Part shown: positions 1 through 10,675 of the stretch, piece by piece
How the letters are laid out: every line of letters starts with the position of its first letter
Numbering within the stretch: the stretch's first letter is position 1
Source of the DNA: Schoenoplectus triqueter
Taxonomy: Eukaryota; Streptophyta; Magnoliopsida; Poales; Cyperaceae
Assembly (NCBI GenBank): GCA_964058805.1
Contig: CAXKVV010000741.1
Span: 1 to 31,944, forward strand
Reading direction: 5' to 3'
Length of the DNA: 31,944 bases
Translations under genes and position numbers: made by a program
The notes under the pieces: generated by a model
The model's database searches: none
Told to the model about the DNA's origin: nothing
The model's input: only the letters and a program-made list of their open reading frames with translations

Positions 1-375
1 CCTTGACTGTATTGTGACTTGTGAGTGTGTCGTTCTTTTCTGACAAACGAGCTATGACAACTAATTATGCTAATATCTTCATCAATTCTCGGTGCCGAGC
101 AACGAGCCAAGTACTTCTCATGATGAGTCCCAAATTTAATACTATGTTATATGGGTATTCTCCTTTTCCTGACTGTTAGGCATATAACAAGTCGAGCCGT
201 TGTTATATTTTTATTTATTATTATAATATTAGTACGGGTCTGAATGGGTTCACAAAAATTTATTTTCATTATATAAGCGAATTTGCAGATCTCGCTTCCA
301 AATCTTTTCTTTAAAATATTAGATCCCTGTACGTGCGATGGGATGGGGGTTTTATTTCAAACATATTTATTTTTT
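1..375. other. Intergenic DNA, no gene seen
   Basis: This stretch is AT-rich with short mixed-composition segments. I see no reading frame with recognisable protein similarity, no tRNA-like fold and no LTR terminus. It leads into the tandem duplication that follows. Confidence 0.5.
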
Positions 376-536
376 TAATAAAATTATCATATCTTTCATG
401 TGGTGTATTTTTATCAACTTTTTTTTGCATTCACTTTAAACAACACTTAGGAAATTTAATAAAATTATCATCTCATTCATGTAGTGTATTTTTATCAACT
501 TTTTTTGCATTCACTTTATACAACACTTAGGAAATA
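376..536. repeat. Two-copy tandem repeat of about 81 bp
   Basis: Copy 1 (376-456) and copy 2 (457-536) are nearly identical. Both run from TAATAAAATTATCAT through TTTTTGCATTCACTTTA to CAACACTTAGGAAAT, with only a few substitutions. The open frame across both copies encodes a repetitive peptide because of the duplication and is not taken to be a gene. High copy similarity suggests a fairly recent local duplication. Confidence 0.8.
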
Positions 537-2580
537 AGAAAATCAACTTAAAAGTTTAAATTAGAATACTTATATTTATATGTTGTCGCACCGACTGATT
601 TGTCACTCATATTTCCCCGATCGTTGTGGGGTCTAAGTTTTGGAGCTAGCTAATTGACTCTGATGAACAAGTTTAGGAGATGTCCTTGATTATGTTATCG
701 TTTGATTTATTTTTATTTCTTTTTTGAGATGGTTAGAAATTTATACTTGATTATTGATTGTCCTATTGGCACTATTTTATTTTGTATTAATTATTTTTAT
801 TTTCGTAAAACTCTGATATTTTATTATTACTATTTGTTGTGACATGTATAAATATATTGTTATTATTATTTTATTATAATAAATGAATGATTTGAATTAT
901 TTATGTATTTTTTTAGTTTTAGTTGTACGTGTGTGACCACGTGACGGCTATCAATTCCGAGCATTATTCTTTTGATTTGGACGTGACAGATAATGTTTGT
1001 ACAATTATAACGTCTTACACAATGGAAAATATTTTTAAAAAGGTGCCTTATGATAATAGATATTTTGACAAATTTACAATATTTTTTATAATAAAAGTAA
1101 AAATAAATTTGCAGGTAAGACAACATAATATCATTTTTTTTCGCAATTTAAGTATTATTAATCGATGTGCTAAGGAACAATATTTCGTACATCACAATAT
1201 TTCGTGCCCGATGAAATGAGTAGGGAATTTTTATCCTTTTTTCGTAGATTTGATATATGAATAATGTAAACACAAAACTTTTTAATTTCAAGTTTATTCT
1301 TGAAGATCATCAAAATCATCAAATTATCAAAGCGGATAATTACCAAATGCTCCCTCATATGTATTCTTGCTTCTAAAAATACTAAAATAAGCAATGCAAT
1401 GTCAAATTTTTTTATCTTTATCCGATTCGAACTTAAATGACGTTAGAATGTGTGAGATAAGAGATACGATTTTTTTGGACCCGCCTCAGATCAGGTATAG
1501 TCGATCCAACAAGAGACATTTGATTGTACCTTTTAAATTTATTATGTGATTTAATACTAATGAAAACTCATGCATACACCATCTAAGATTGATTATATAT
1601 ACTAACTGACATAAAATTACTCAAAAATATATAAAATAATTAACAAAGTCTTAGTTATTTTATTTTCATTGTATCAAGTATCAAAATTTGTCTCTATTCT
1701 CATTGAGTTCTCTCACGAAAAATAAATATAAACAATAGTCAAATAATTTTTCACCGCTTGTTTTCATTTATGAATTTTGAGAGAATGTTATATCAATTTA
1801 AACCTTTAAATTAAATAAGCAAAATAAATTATCTAAAAAGGAAACATGGAATCAATTCAAATCATCTGGTTCAGATTTTTATCCATGTTATTTTTTCTCT
1901 TTATCTCGTTTTCTATTTTTTTTATCATATATTAGTGGGTCTAAAAACTTATCCATCAAATAAAGTATTTTTGTTTTTTAAAAAAAAACACTATCTAATA
2001 TATAATTTTATTTAAAAACTTTATTATACTTTATAAAATAATTAATTAATTTTATTTATAAATTTAAGAATCTCATAATTGATTTAAACATAAATTATTT
2101 CTAAGTAAAATATATTATTTATTTAGAATAAAAATATACAAGTATTTTTATGAATGTATGAATTTGATTTATACATTGATGTTATCAGATAATGTGAAAT
2201 GATCGAAATGCACATATTTCAATTTATGATTGAGTGTGATTGATTTTATAAAAACGACAATTCAAATTTCATTTAAACTTTCTTTTTCTGCATTTTATTT
2301 ATTATTTTGACCATATAATTATAGGTCAAAAAAATTATATATCAAATAAATTAAAGATTAATATTTAAAATCGAAAAAAATATTATATTTTATACATTAT
2401 TAATTTATAATAAAAATAAGAACTAAATATAAATATTTTTAAAATTAAAAAAGCCTAGTAGTAATAAAAAGTGAAAAAAATCTTCATGAATCATAAGGTT
2501 ACGACTTACGATCTATCTCATTTATTGTGGCTTTACCACATTTGAATTTTTAATGCCTGAACGACTCCCTTTATTTAATC
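537..2580. other. AT-rich intergenic DNA, no gene seen
   Basis: About 2 kb of strongly AT-rich sequence with homopolymer runs. Open frames on both strands near 866-1394 overlap one another, have low-complexity composition and match no family I recognise. No mobile-element termini were identified. Confidence 0.55.
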
Positions 2581-3367
2581 CGTACAAATGTACCGTTCGT
2601 TTCACATAAAACTAGACAAGCCCCTTAAAAGAGTTGGACAATCAGACGACAGCGGTTTGAATCCTCCGAGTAACGACCAATTAAATGGAAGAGCACGTTT
2701 TGACTTTTTTTTATGCAAGGGCACCGTTTTCTTCTTGGAAAACCCCGTATACTTTTACCAATTACCATTTTTTGAAGGCAACCAGTTTACAACGATGGAA
2801 AGAAATAATAAAAAATACCAGTTTTTTTTTAGGGTATAAAAAAAAACCAGTTCGCTTCGACCTTACTTTTACGGTCTAACGTTACGTCAATTGACAGGGA
2901 ATGGTAACCGATAAATAAAATTCTTCATTCTGTGTACCCAACGGCCCAACCCCCTAGAAAAAATAAAGCTATGTTCCAAAACATGTCCCTGTGAAATATT
3001 TATATATTTCAATTGTAGATCTAGGAAAAAAATAATAGAATATTTCAAAATTCATATACATCCAAAGAGGTTCCGCCCACCTGCTCCTACTGACCTGACC
3101 AGCTCAGCGTGCAGAATCAAACAAGATATAGGGGTCCCACCCACCACACACAGTCTCTTTCTCCTCTATACGCTTACGTCCACGTACTTCCGGTAGCGTG
3201 TCACCACCTATCAGCTTTAAAAGGTCCCCTACTTCCAATAAGAAACCGCCACGTCAATTATCAGTGCAAAACCGTAGGCAGTGTCGCGTTGATCTATAGC
3301 AATAGCAACGCACCATACAGAGCGAAAAGAGTTCGCTAAAATCCCACTCAAAGCATACTGTATTGTA
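2581..3367. other. Downstream flank of the GT47 gene, likely including its 3' UTR
   Basis: This region lies past the stop codon of the minus-strand GT47 gene and becomes less AT-rich from about 3070. It probably holds that gene's 3' UTR in its higher-coordinate part. A plus-strand frame at 2588-2839 is open but shows no recognisable domain. No clear minus-strand AATAAA signal was found, so the transcript end is unknown. Confidence 0.4.
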
Positions 3368-5195
3368 CTACCTCCACGTGCCGGTCACCTGTCTCCGCCA
3401 CGACCGGTCAAGCTTCCCCGCTAGCTCCTGTATCACATGCCACGTGGCATCCCCTTCCACAACACGGCTATTAAAAAGCAGAGCCCGTCTCTTGACAGGG
3501 TCCCACAGGTTCCGTTGGATCGCGGTGAGATTTGTCTTCGCCACGTGATCCAGCACCGACTCCAGCCGACCAATATCTCGCTCCGCCACCGTCAGCGATA
3601 TCTCGTCCCATTTTATCGTGTTTTGAAACGGTAACCTTATATCGTCCGCGATAATTACCGGAATGCAGCCGAGTTCCACCGATTCGACCAGGCGGGGGCT
3701 CCATGGGGCCCACCCCAACGGACACAAGCAGAACAGAGAACGCGCGATCTCGGAGCGGTAGCCATCGAATCGTTTGCGCTTCAGATGAAATTTCCGATTG
3801 TTACCGTAGCGCTTCAATATCTCGGTCCTTACCTTCCTGCAGGAGAATAAAATACCGTTATAAGTTGTAAGCCAACGCGTGTGAAAACATCCCAATAATA
3901 CATTTCTATGCTCCGCGTGGTATATTACATCAGCTCTACGAAATTTTCATGGGCAACCCGTGAAAAAATCAATCTTTTTGATGTTTCTAGTGAGGTCATG
4001 TGTTTTGCGGTTTACCCGGAAAAGTGATTAACAAATAGAACAAATAACAACGGGGACTTGTAACACACGTAGCAGAAAATATCTCCATTTCTCTTGGTAC
4101 TTGATTTTAAGGATGAACGAGAGTATATCTCGTTCCATTTTTTATAGGTTTACCAACATATCTATACTAATATTTGTATAAAATGCTAAATAACAAGGAC
4201 ATAAGTGCAAAAAATATGGAAATAAAGCAATACTTGCTGTAGAAGCGACCACTGACGTTCTTAGGATGAACCTCCATCTTGCCACGAAAGAATGCAAAAA
4301 TGTCCCGTCTGGCGGCTTCCGGGTCGGGGTACTCCTCTGACACCTGGGGCCCAACATACGGCGGTATCTGCACGTGCTCCACCTCTTGGCACACATGCTC
4401 TCTCTTCACCCCAAATGTTTGTAGCAGTATCGTCTCTTTCAGAAATTCCGGTATTCCGTCTGCAATTGCTACATCCTCCTGCAAATTCATATTTTTTTTT
4501 GCCATATTAGCCGTCTAAAATATGAAATTATGGGCAATTTATTGCAATTATATAGTTGCGTGTACCATGGGGTGGAAGCAAGCACCAAAATCATGAGAAG
4601 TGACAAAGATATGGTCACGGCCACGGGACCGATTCCAAAATGGAAATTTTGAAGAGATCAGATCGATGGCTTCTTTAATTAATGGCTTAGCATGGCTGAG
4701 AGAAGGGAAGCCGTTCGGCGTAGAAAAATTGCATGAGACATAGACTGGCACAAAGAAGAAATCAGCCTCATTTGGATCGATAACACGACCGTGGTACGTC
4801 AGGAGAGCTTCATGTATTGCCACCTCAGCTGCGAAGAGATGAGTACCGCAGCGGGGGTTGGATAACCAGTCCTTGTTGAACCTCGATGAGAGCTCATAGA
4901 TATAAATTTTGACTGGAGAAGAGGAGGTTGTGGAGTACTGGAGAGACTCGGCGAGAGCTCTGGTAGTTGTCTTCTGAGGAAGAGTGGTTCTTTTGAGAGG
5001 TAAGTGGTTGGAGAATTGAAGAGAGGAAGTGGTGGTACTGTAGAGGAAGAGATAGAGGGACAAGGCTAGCCACAGGATCCATTTGTAGTACCTTTTTAGC
5101 TTCTCCAAGTAGGGGTACCAGCAGAAATAGTTGTGGTGAGTTCGTCTTGGGAAAAGTTTCATTCTTTGGTGGTGGACAGATCTCCGTTCCGGCAT
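3368..5195 (-). CDS. IRX7/FRA8-like: Glucuronoxylan-synthesis glycosyltransferase, FRA8/IRX7-type (GT47 exostosin family)
   Basis: Three exons: 5195-4566, 4478-4234 and 3836-3368, separated by an 87-bp phase-0 intron (GTACAC...TTTGCAG) and a 397-bp phase-2 intron (GTATTG...CCTGCAG). The joined frame is 1344 nt, giving 447 aa, essentially the length of Arabidopsis FRA8. Residues about 39-52 form one hydrophobic segment after a basic N-terminus, as in type II Golgi proteins. The exostosin domain starts near residue 96 (KIYIYELSSRFN) and includes FFRGKMEVHPKN and the family block CLCPLGWAPWSPRLVES (328-344). Family knowledge: FRA8/IRX7 and F8H are Golgi GT47 proteins needed for xylan, acting on its reducing-end sequence in secondary walls. 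The start is the first ATG after a pyrimidine-rich leader; an in-frame ATG at codon 12 is an alternative. No disabling change is visible. Whether it is the FRA8 or F8H orthologue is not resolved. Confidence 0.93.
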
Positions 5196-5600
5196 GGTAA
5201 CCTCAAAAAGCTGGAAAGAGTAAATAGAAAGAGAAACAGGTGGAGAAAGAGAAAGAGAAAGAGAGAGGGAGGGAGGGAGGAGGGGAGGTGGGCGAGACTG
5301 AGAGGTTGAGATGGGGCTTCCTTGGTTGGTTTAATTTTGTAAAAAAAATTCCCTTTGCTGTTCTTTGTGGAGCTTCTGCGGCTGTTAATGGAGGAACCAG
5401 GGAGAGAGAAAAGGTTGGGCAGGTAGGAAAGGTGAGTTATTTGTTGCAATCAATAATGACTACTCGTGTCGTATGGAAATTAACAGGGTTTGTTTGCTTG
5501 TAACTTGCGAGTTGTAAATTGTGAGGGACGGGTTTGTTAATAAATATCTGAATAGAATATTGTGTTTCCTTCTTCCTAGAATCCTAGCGGTTCAGCGATT
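5196..5600 (-). promoter_or_regulatory. 5' leader and proximal promoter region of the GT47 gene, with pyrimidine-rich tract
   Basis: Immediately upstream of the ATG, the transcribed strand sense is a long CT-rich run (positions 5228-5302; GA-rich on the plus strand). Such pyrimidine patches are common in plant 5' leaders and core promoters. A TATTTATT-like stretch lies near 5540, but no transcription start can be fixed from sequence alone. Confidence 0.45.
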
Positions 5601-7370
5601 TGAAACGTCACATGCTGCTTGTCTGTCACTGTACTCCTCCCCCTCCAGTCTACTATTTTTTTTTATTGAAAAGTGAAAAACTTAGACATGCATTACTCAA
5701 TTTAAAAACGAATTACATAGATTTTACTTTAGAGTTCTACTCCCTTCCGTAATAAAAAAAAAAAGAACTACACGACACATCCGTGGTTCATGCTGAAATT
5801 AAAACTAAGCTTACTACTAAGTTTGTCATGCTAAAACCAAGACAAAAAACTAATTACATGCTTAAATCATAAAATAAATTGCTACATACTTAATCTACTT
5901 TTTTCCTCCTCTGCCTCTGCGCCTCTGCAGGGTTCCGAGCTTCTCGCCTGAAGTGTGTCCCATTGAGTTCCTCCCGATTCCACTTGTGACTTGACCTCCC
6001 CAAATGCTATCCTGCGCCTGTGGTGGGCCTCTGAACTCACAATCCTGTCCTGTGCCCTCTCCAGTCTCCTACGCGTCTACACCCGGGTGTTTAAGTGTTT
6101 TATTTTTTTTCTTTTTGGGTAAATGTCAAGACTTCAGACTTCCCATTTTGACTAGTTCTTTATTTTATTTTATTTTTACTTTTTAAGTTTTTGTATGGCA
6201 TTTTCTAATTATAAAACGATTGATGAGGACTCTTCACTCTTCAGACGTTAATTTAAAGTGTACAATTATTCATAGCTATTTAAACAAAATTTAATTCTAA
6301 AAGAAAATTATATTATAATGTTATGTAGCTTTTTAATTATATTGTAAACTAATAATATTTTCCTATCATGTTTTTGTCATTTTTCATGTAAATGAAAAAA
6401 GCAATAATTGTAAATTGCTTGCAAAATTAAAACTTTTCATAAATAAAATGAAGTATGAATAACAAATATCTCATTAATTATGAACATTTACTTCAGTGTG
6501 AGCTTTATAAAATCAGTAATTTTCACAATTTAAAGAACCATAAATTATCCTTTAAATATTATGTACGTGTTAAAAATCGAAGATATCTTTTATTTATGTA
6601 ATTAGAGATTGGCAATTGTTTCGTTTGCCATTGATTTTAAAATTTAACACGCGGACAACGAAAGTGCAGCTCCAAGCAAGAAAGAAAATAAAATAAACAA
6701 TAAATCACAAAACACGCTTAAAAATATTAACATAAAATTATAGTACCAAGCATAACTAATAAATCAAGAGTTGTTTTAAAACATTCCAGTATTCCAGAAA
6801 GAGTAAGGTATTGATCTAATTCCGCGTGGGCATGCGAGAATGGTTTAGATCCATTTATTGCTGTATGTAATTGAGAATGGTGATTTTTTTCAGTAAAATA
6901 AGTTGTGATTTTTGGATTTTTGTTAACAGTATGCTACAAATTCTTCTAGATCCATCATATTCGACTCGGAACTTAGAAGCAACGACTGACTGACTGTTAA
7001 GAGAATCACATGCTAAACACTAGCTAGCTAGCGTACATATTATGTCTAGGCCCGAGATATCGAATTCTAGACTTAGACTTTAATCCATTTAATTTTATTT
7101 ATAATAAATATAATATATATATATATATTTAAATATATTTGTAGTTAGACTTTTAAGTTGGTTAATTATTCATACGTGTGGTGTAAATGAATGCAAGAAA
7201 TTTTATAAATATGCGCTACATGAGTGACATGACAATTTTATGTCAAAGAAATAAAAATATCTAAAATATAATAATAATAATAATAATATAAATATGAAAT
7301 ATAACCCCCATAGCACACATACATATGACTCAACGGGAATTGAGATTTTAAAAGAAAAGAGAAAAGCCAA
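5601..7370. other. Intergenic DNA, no gene seen
   Basis: Mostly AT-rich. A less AT-rich island at about 5905-6090 contains short open frames without recognisable similarity; it could be distal promoter sequence or an old insertion. Short microsatellites occur: (TA)n near 7110-7127 and (AAT)n near 7268-7287. No gene or mobile-element terminus is supported. Confidence 0.5.
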
Positions 7371-7377
7371 CTATGGC

Positions 7378-7446
7378 AGGACGAAGTCACGTACACCATG
7401 TTGATTTATTTTTAACAACGACGGGACGAAGTCACGTACACCGTGT
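7378..7446. repeat. Short direct repeat, about 26 bp, two copies
   Basis: GACGAAGTCACGTACACC followed by RTGTT occurs at about 7381-7403 and again at about 7426-7446, roughly 45 bp apart. The sequence between is AT-rich. The origin is unknown; it may be an edge of a degraded element. Confidence 0.65.
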
Positions 7447-8914
7447 TTTGAAAAATAAGTTTTGATCCCGTTTAGTCCTCTACCAAATAACTATATAGTA
7501 AATAAAAATAAATTAACGACTCGACTTACTATATGCCTAACAATCTGAAAAAAAAAGATACTATCCATGTGCAATGTATTGAATCCGGGACACCTCATGA
7601 GCAGTGCCCGGCTCGCCGTCCGGTACCGAGTATTGACGATGATGTTAGAGAGTTAGCTAGCATAGCTCCTTGGTCTCAAAAGAATGGCACGCCTCATAAT
7701 GCAATCAAGCCCAATCTACCGCTCACAAAAGAAATATATGTATACACAAAAGAAATGGAGTGTGATAGGAGAAATGTAAAACACTAGACCCCAAAATCAT
7801 CAAGTGATGATCTCGGCGACCGATCAAATGGGAGGGGTTTCTTAAAGGTAATGATAAGAAGTAGCCACCGACAAAGGCTTGGGTGAAACGTAATTCCTAC
7901 TATCTACTCGAAAATACATACCGACGTCACTCAACCCATACCATTATTTAAGTAAGTACTTTTAAATTATACACTTAGTTTATTATCACTTTTAAATCAT
8001 ATTGATTTCTTAACTATTGTGTTTAATAACTTATAACTTATTTGAATTTTATAACATTTATTATTTCTAAATTCTCAGTGCTACTTTACATTAATCAAGT
8101 GTGCTAAATAAAATGTTAATCCCGTTAAATATAACTTATATCACTTTAATTTATATTATACCCTTTTAAAGCTAATTATCTTAAATAGATATTTGATAAA
8201 TACTCTTAATATAATATAAATATATAATTAAAGGTTAATTAATGATATTATATTCTAAAATTTAATTAAAAATATTATTTGAAAGCTTTGATTTTTGGGT
8301 CGGATTAGATTTTTTGTGATTGAATTTGTAATATCGTTCGTTCGAGCCATAGTTAGATTTTTAGATTTTTTATTTAAACTTATTAACTCATTTGTTATCC
8401 TAATAATTCGAGTATCTGATTTGTGCGATATATGATAAATTTATATTCCTTAATTAATTGATTATCATAAATTCCTAAATTTCCATTAATAGAAATAATA
8501 TGTTAAGTTTATTTGACTAGATTTGAATTTCTCATATTCTTATAAAGATTTTAATTTGATCTTTGAGTTTTATTCTTAAGCATTTAAATTTTATTTTTTC
8601 AATCCTAGAATTTTGTTATATGTATTTCATTTCATTATTTATTTCTATATTTTAATATTTTGAAATATACGGGGTTCCACATATTATGTATACATTGGAA
8701 TAATTAACTTGTTTATTTTCATAAGATTAAATTCATGAGCATGTAAACGATATATATTGGATGTTATTTATCTATTTTAATGATATGAGAATCAAAACTG
8801 TGAATAATTTAATTAAAAACATCAGCGTTAATAGTTGAAAACACAGGAAATCTTATATATTGTTTTGAAGAGTGAAAAGAATAGTGTTATAACTTTATGA
8901 TATGGAAAATAGAA
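7447..8914. other. Intergenic DNA with an unrecognised 84-codon open frame
   Basis: The plus-strand frame 7533-7787 begins with ATG and is less AT-rich than its surroundings, but the predicted peptide has no domain I recognise and no splice partners are evident. The rest, from about 7960 onward, is very AT-rich and appears non-coding. Confidence 0.4.
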
Positions 8915-9130
8915 ATTCATTTGGCAAATGATTAGTTGGAATAGTGAATAAATTATTGCATTAAAATGGAAACATGCAATGAAAGCCCATAATACCCCTG
9001 TATGTATTAATGAAAGAGTTGCGAATTTCGTTTGGCAAAAGATTAGTTGAAATAGTGAATAAATTATTGCATTAAAATAGAAACATGCAATGAGAGTCCA
9101 AAATACCCCTGTATTTATTAATACGAGAAT
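8915..9130. repeat. Two-copy tandem repeat, about 111-bp unit
   Basis: Copy 1 begins near 8915 and copy 2 near 9026. Both contain TTTGGCAAA, GATTAGTTGRAATAGTGAAT, AATTATTGCATTAAAAT, AAACATGCAATGA and AATACCCCTGTAT in order, with scattered substitutions. A 126-codon minus-strand open frame spans both copies and is repetitive only because of the duplication. Confidence 0.82.
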
Positions 9131-9309
9131 TGTATTGATGCCCTTGCATGTAATATTGTCCAATTTAATTATTAGATAATCAATGAATAGTTGATAAAAT
9201 TTTTTCACAAAATGTGATTAACTGTTTATTGAAATTTTGATGAGATTAATTATTTTTTTACTGAACTTAAATTAAAAACATAACAAAAGTAAAAATGAAA
9301 TAAAGAACT

Positions 9310-9438
9310 TCATTCGCAGCCCATAGGGCCAGATTTTTCATCACTGCAATTTCTCTCTTCAGCCCAATGACAATTACTCTGGGTGTCACCTGCCAGTGCA
9401 TGCTCTTCCTTCATCTCGATTTCTTTCGCAGTTAACCA
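9310..9438 (-). pseudogene. Possible orphan C-terminal exon of an unidentified gene
   Basis: On the minus strand a TTTTTTATAG acceptor-like sequence ends at 9439 and is followed by 42 open codons and a TGA at 9312-9310. The peptide is hydrophilic, begins WLTAKEIEMKEEHALAG and contains four-residue-spaced charged positions plus three Cys. Base composition is clearly less AT-rich than its neighbours, which is why I list it. I do not recognise the protein, and no upstream exon with a matching phase was found. It may be a captured or abandoned exon rather than part of a working gene. Confidence 0.3.
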
Positions 9439-9570
9439 CTATAAAAAATGGTAGATAGTTTATTTTTTATAAAAAAAATGAAAAGCCGGAAAACTGAATA
9501 GTTAGGACATGTTTGAAACAAAAAAATGTTGATATTTAATTGTTGGAGCCTGATAATTGTATCCAACCTC

Positions 9571-9935
9571 AATATCCGGTCAAGTACTCAACTCAAAAAA
9601 ATTGAACACGTGCTTCAATAACAGACTTATCCGCGTTCTCTTAATATCACCATAAAAATTCATTGTCTTTATATCAACTTCATATACTCTTAATAACTAA
9701 TTGAAAATGTCTCAATACTCCAAATTAAGTAGGTTTATGACGTTATGAAATATCTGCCGACAACTAGCATTCTGATGAACATGGCCGAAATTTAGTACCC
9801 GGTCAAATACCCCAACTCAAAAAGTTGACCGCGTGCTTAAATAAAACAGTAAATCACAGTTCTAGTGAATATGTACAGCCCTAAAATCCGTTGTCTTTAT
9901 ACCAAACTCGTATACTCTTAATACCTAATTGCAAA
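9571..9935. repeat. Diverged direct repeat, two copies about 225 bp apart
   Basis: Copy A (about 9571-9710) and copy B (about 9794-9935) share, in the same order, CCGGTCAARTAC, CAACTCAAAAA, TTGAMC, CGTGCTT, TTGTCTTTATAYCAA and TATACTCTTAATA. Insertions and substitutions between copies show the duplication is old. No coding potential was seen. Confidence 0.65.
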
Positions 9936-10184
9936 TTTAAAGTGTTTTAATAATATATGTCTATAAATAAGGGTCATAATCTTCATATTCATCAAAATAT
10001 ACCTTAACATCGACTGAACAAAGTCAGTATATTATCTGTATTTCAATCTTTATATCAGCACATACTAATCATTATGTGTATCATAAAAGCCATAAGTATC
10101 AAGTAAAAATTCATCAAAAAATAAAAACTAACCATTACATTCATAATTCAACTAAACAAAAATAACAACTAAATATTAGATATT

Positions 10185-10390
10185 CAACGCTAAAAAGTAT
10201 CATTACATCTAAAATTCGACATTGTCATCACTGCAATCAACAAAGTACCAATACATGTCACAATAAAGTACCATTACATCTAAAATCAATAAAATATCAA
10301 TACATCTCACAACAAAATCAATAAATTACCATTCTAACTCAAATTCATCAAAGTCATCACAACAAACAAATTACCATTTCATTACAATAA
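10185..10390. repeat. Degenerate short tandem repeats (TACCATTACATCT-like)
   Basis: Variants of the motif RTAYCAWTACATSTMA recur at about 10197, 10246, 10266, 10292 and, more weakly, 10326 and 10370, at irregular spacing of 20 to 50 bp. This low-GC stretch directly follows the 3' end of the Ulp1-like fragment on the minus strand. Confidence 0.5.
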
Positions 10391-10675
10391 TCAAATTACC
10401 CAATGCCTCAAGTTACTATCATGAGTGAGAATCTTGTAAGCAACCACGAGACAATATTTTTTCATGTCATCCTACAATTTAAAATAAATAAATAAACTAG
10501 AAATAAATTTCACATTTATATCAATTTAAAAAATAAAAAAATAGATATAAATTACTTGGGTGAAATCCATGGGGACTCCAATTACAATGTTGTATATGTA
10601 ACGAAGCAAAAATATTCCACAATCATTTGAATTTGTCTGCTTTGAGCAATCCATGAAGTTAGATGGTGTAGAGTT
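10391..10675 (-). pseudogene. Fragment of a Ulp1-like cysteine protease (peptidase C48 family)
   Basis: Two minus-strand pieces read together: 10675-10556, then a GTAATT...TTGTAG intron (10555-10472), then 10471-10391 ending in TGA. The first piece contains KQTNSNDCGIFLLRYI, which fits the C48 active-site block with Gln six residues before the catalytic Cys in a DCG-F context; the second continues DDMKKYCLVVAYKILT. Family knowledge: C48 proteases remove SUMO or related modifiers, and in plants such domains are often carried by Mutator-like and other DNA transposons. The upstream His and Asp parts of the triad were not found and the frame is closed by TGA at 10678-10676, so this is a relic or partial gene. 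Confidence 0.6.

Noticed and set aside
376..536. Possible CRISPR-like or satellite array
   Set aside because: There are only two adjoining copies without spacers, in a plant genome; it is a simple tandem duplication.
2651..2672. tRNA B-box-like GGTTTGAATCC
   Set aside because: There is no matching A box or acceptor stem around it, so it is not a tRNA or a clear SINE promoter.
2588..2839. 83-codon plus-strand frame
   Set aside because: It overlaps another open frame, has no recognisable similarity and lies in intergenic sequence.
8828..9208. 126-codon minus-strand frame with repeated hydrophobic segments
   Set aside because: The repetition comes from the underlying 111-bp DNA duplication and the composition is that of AT-rich non-coding DNA.
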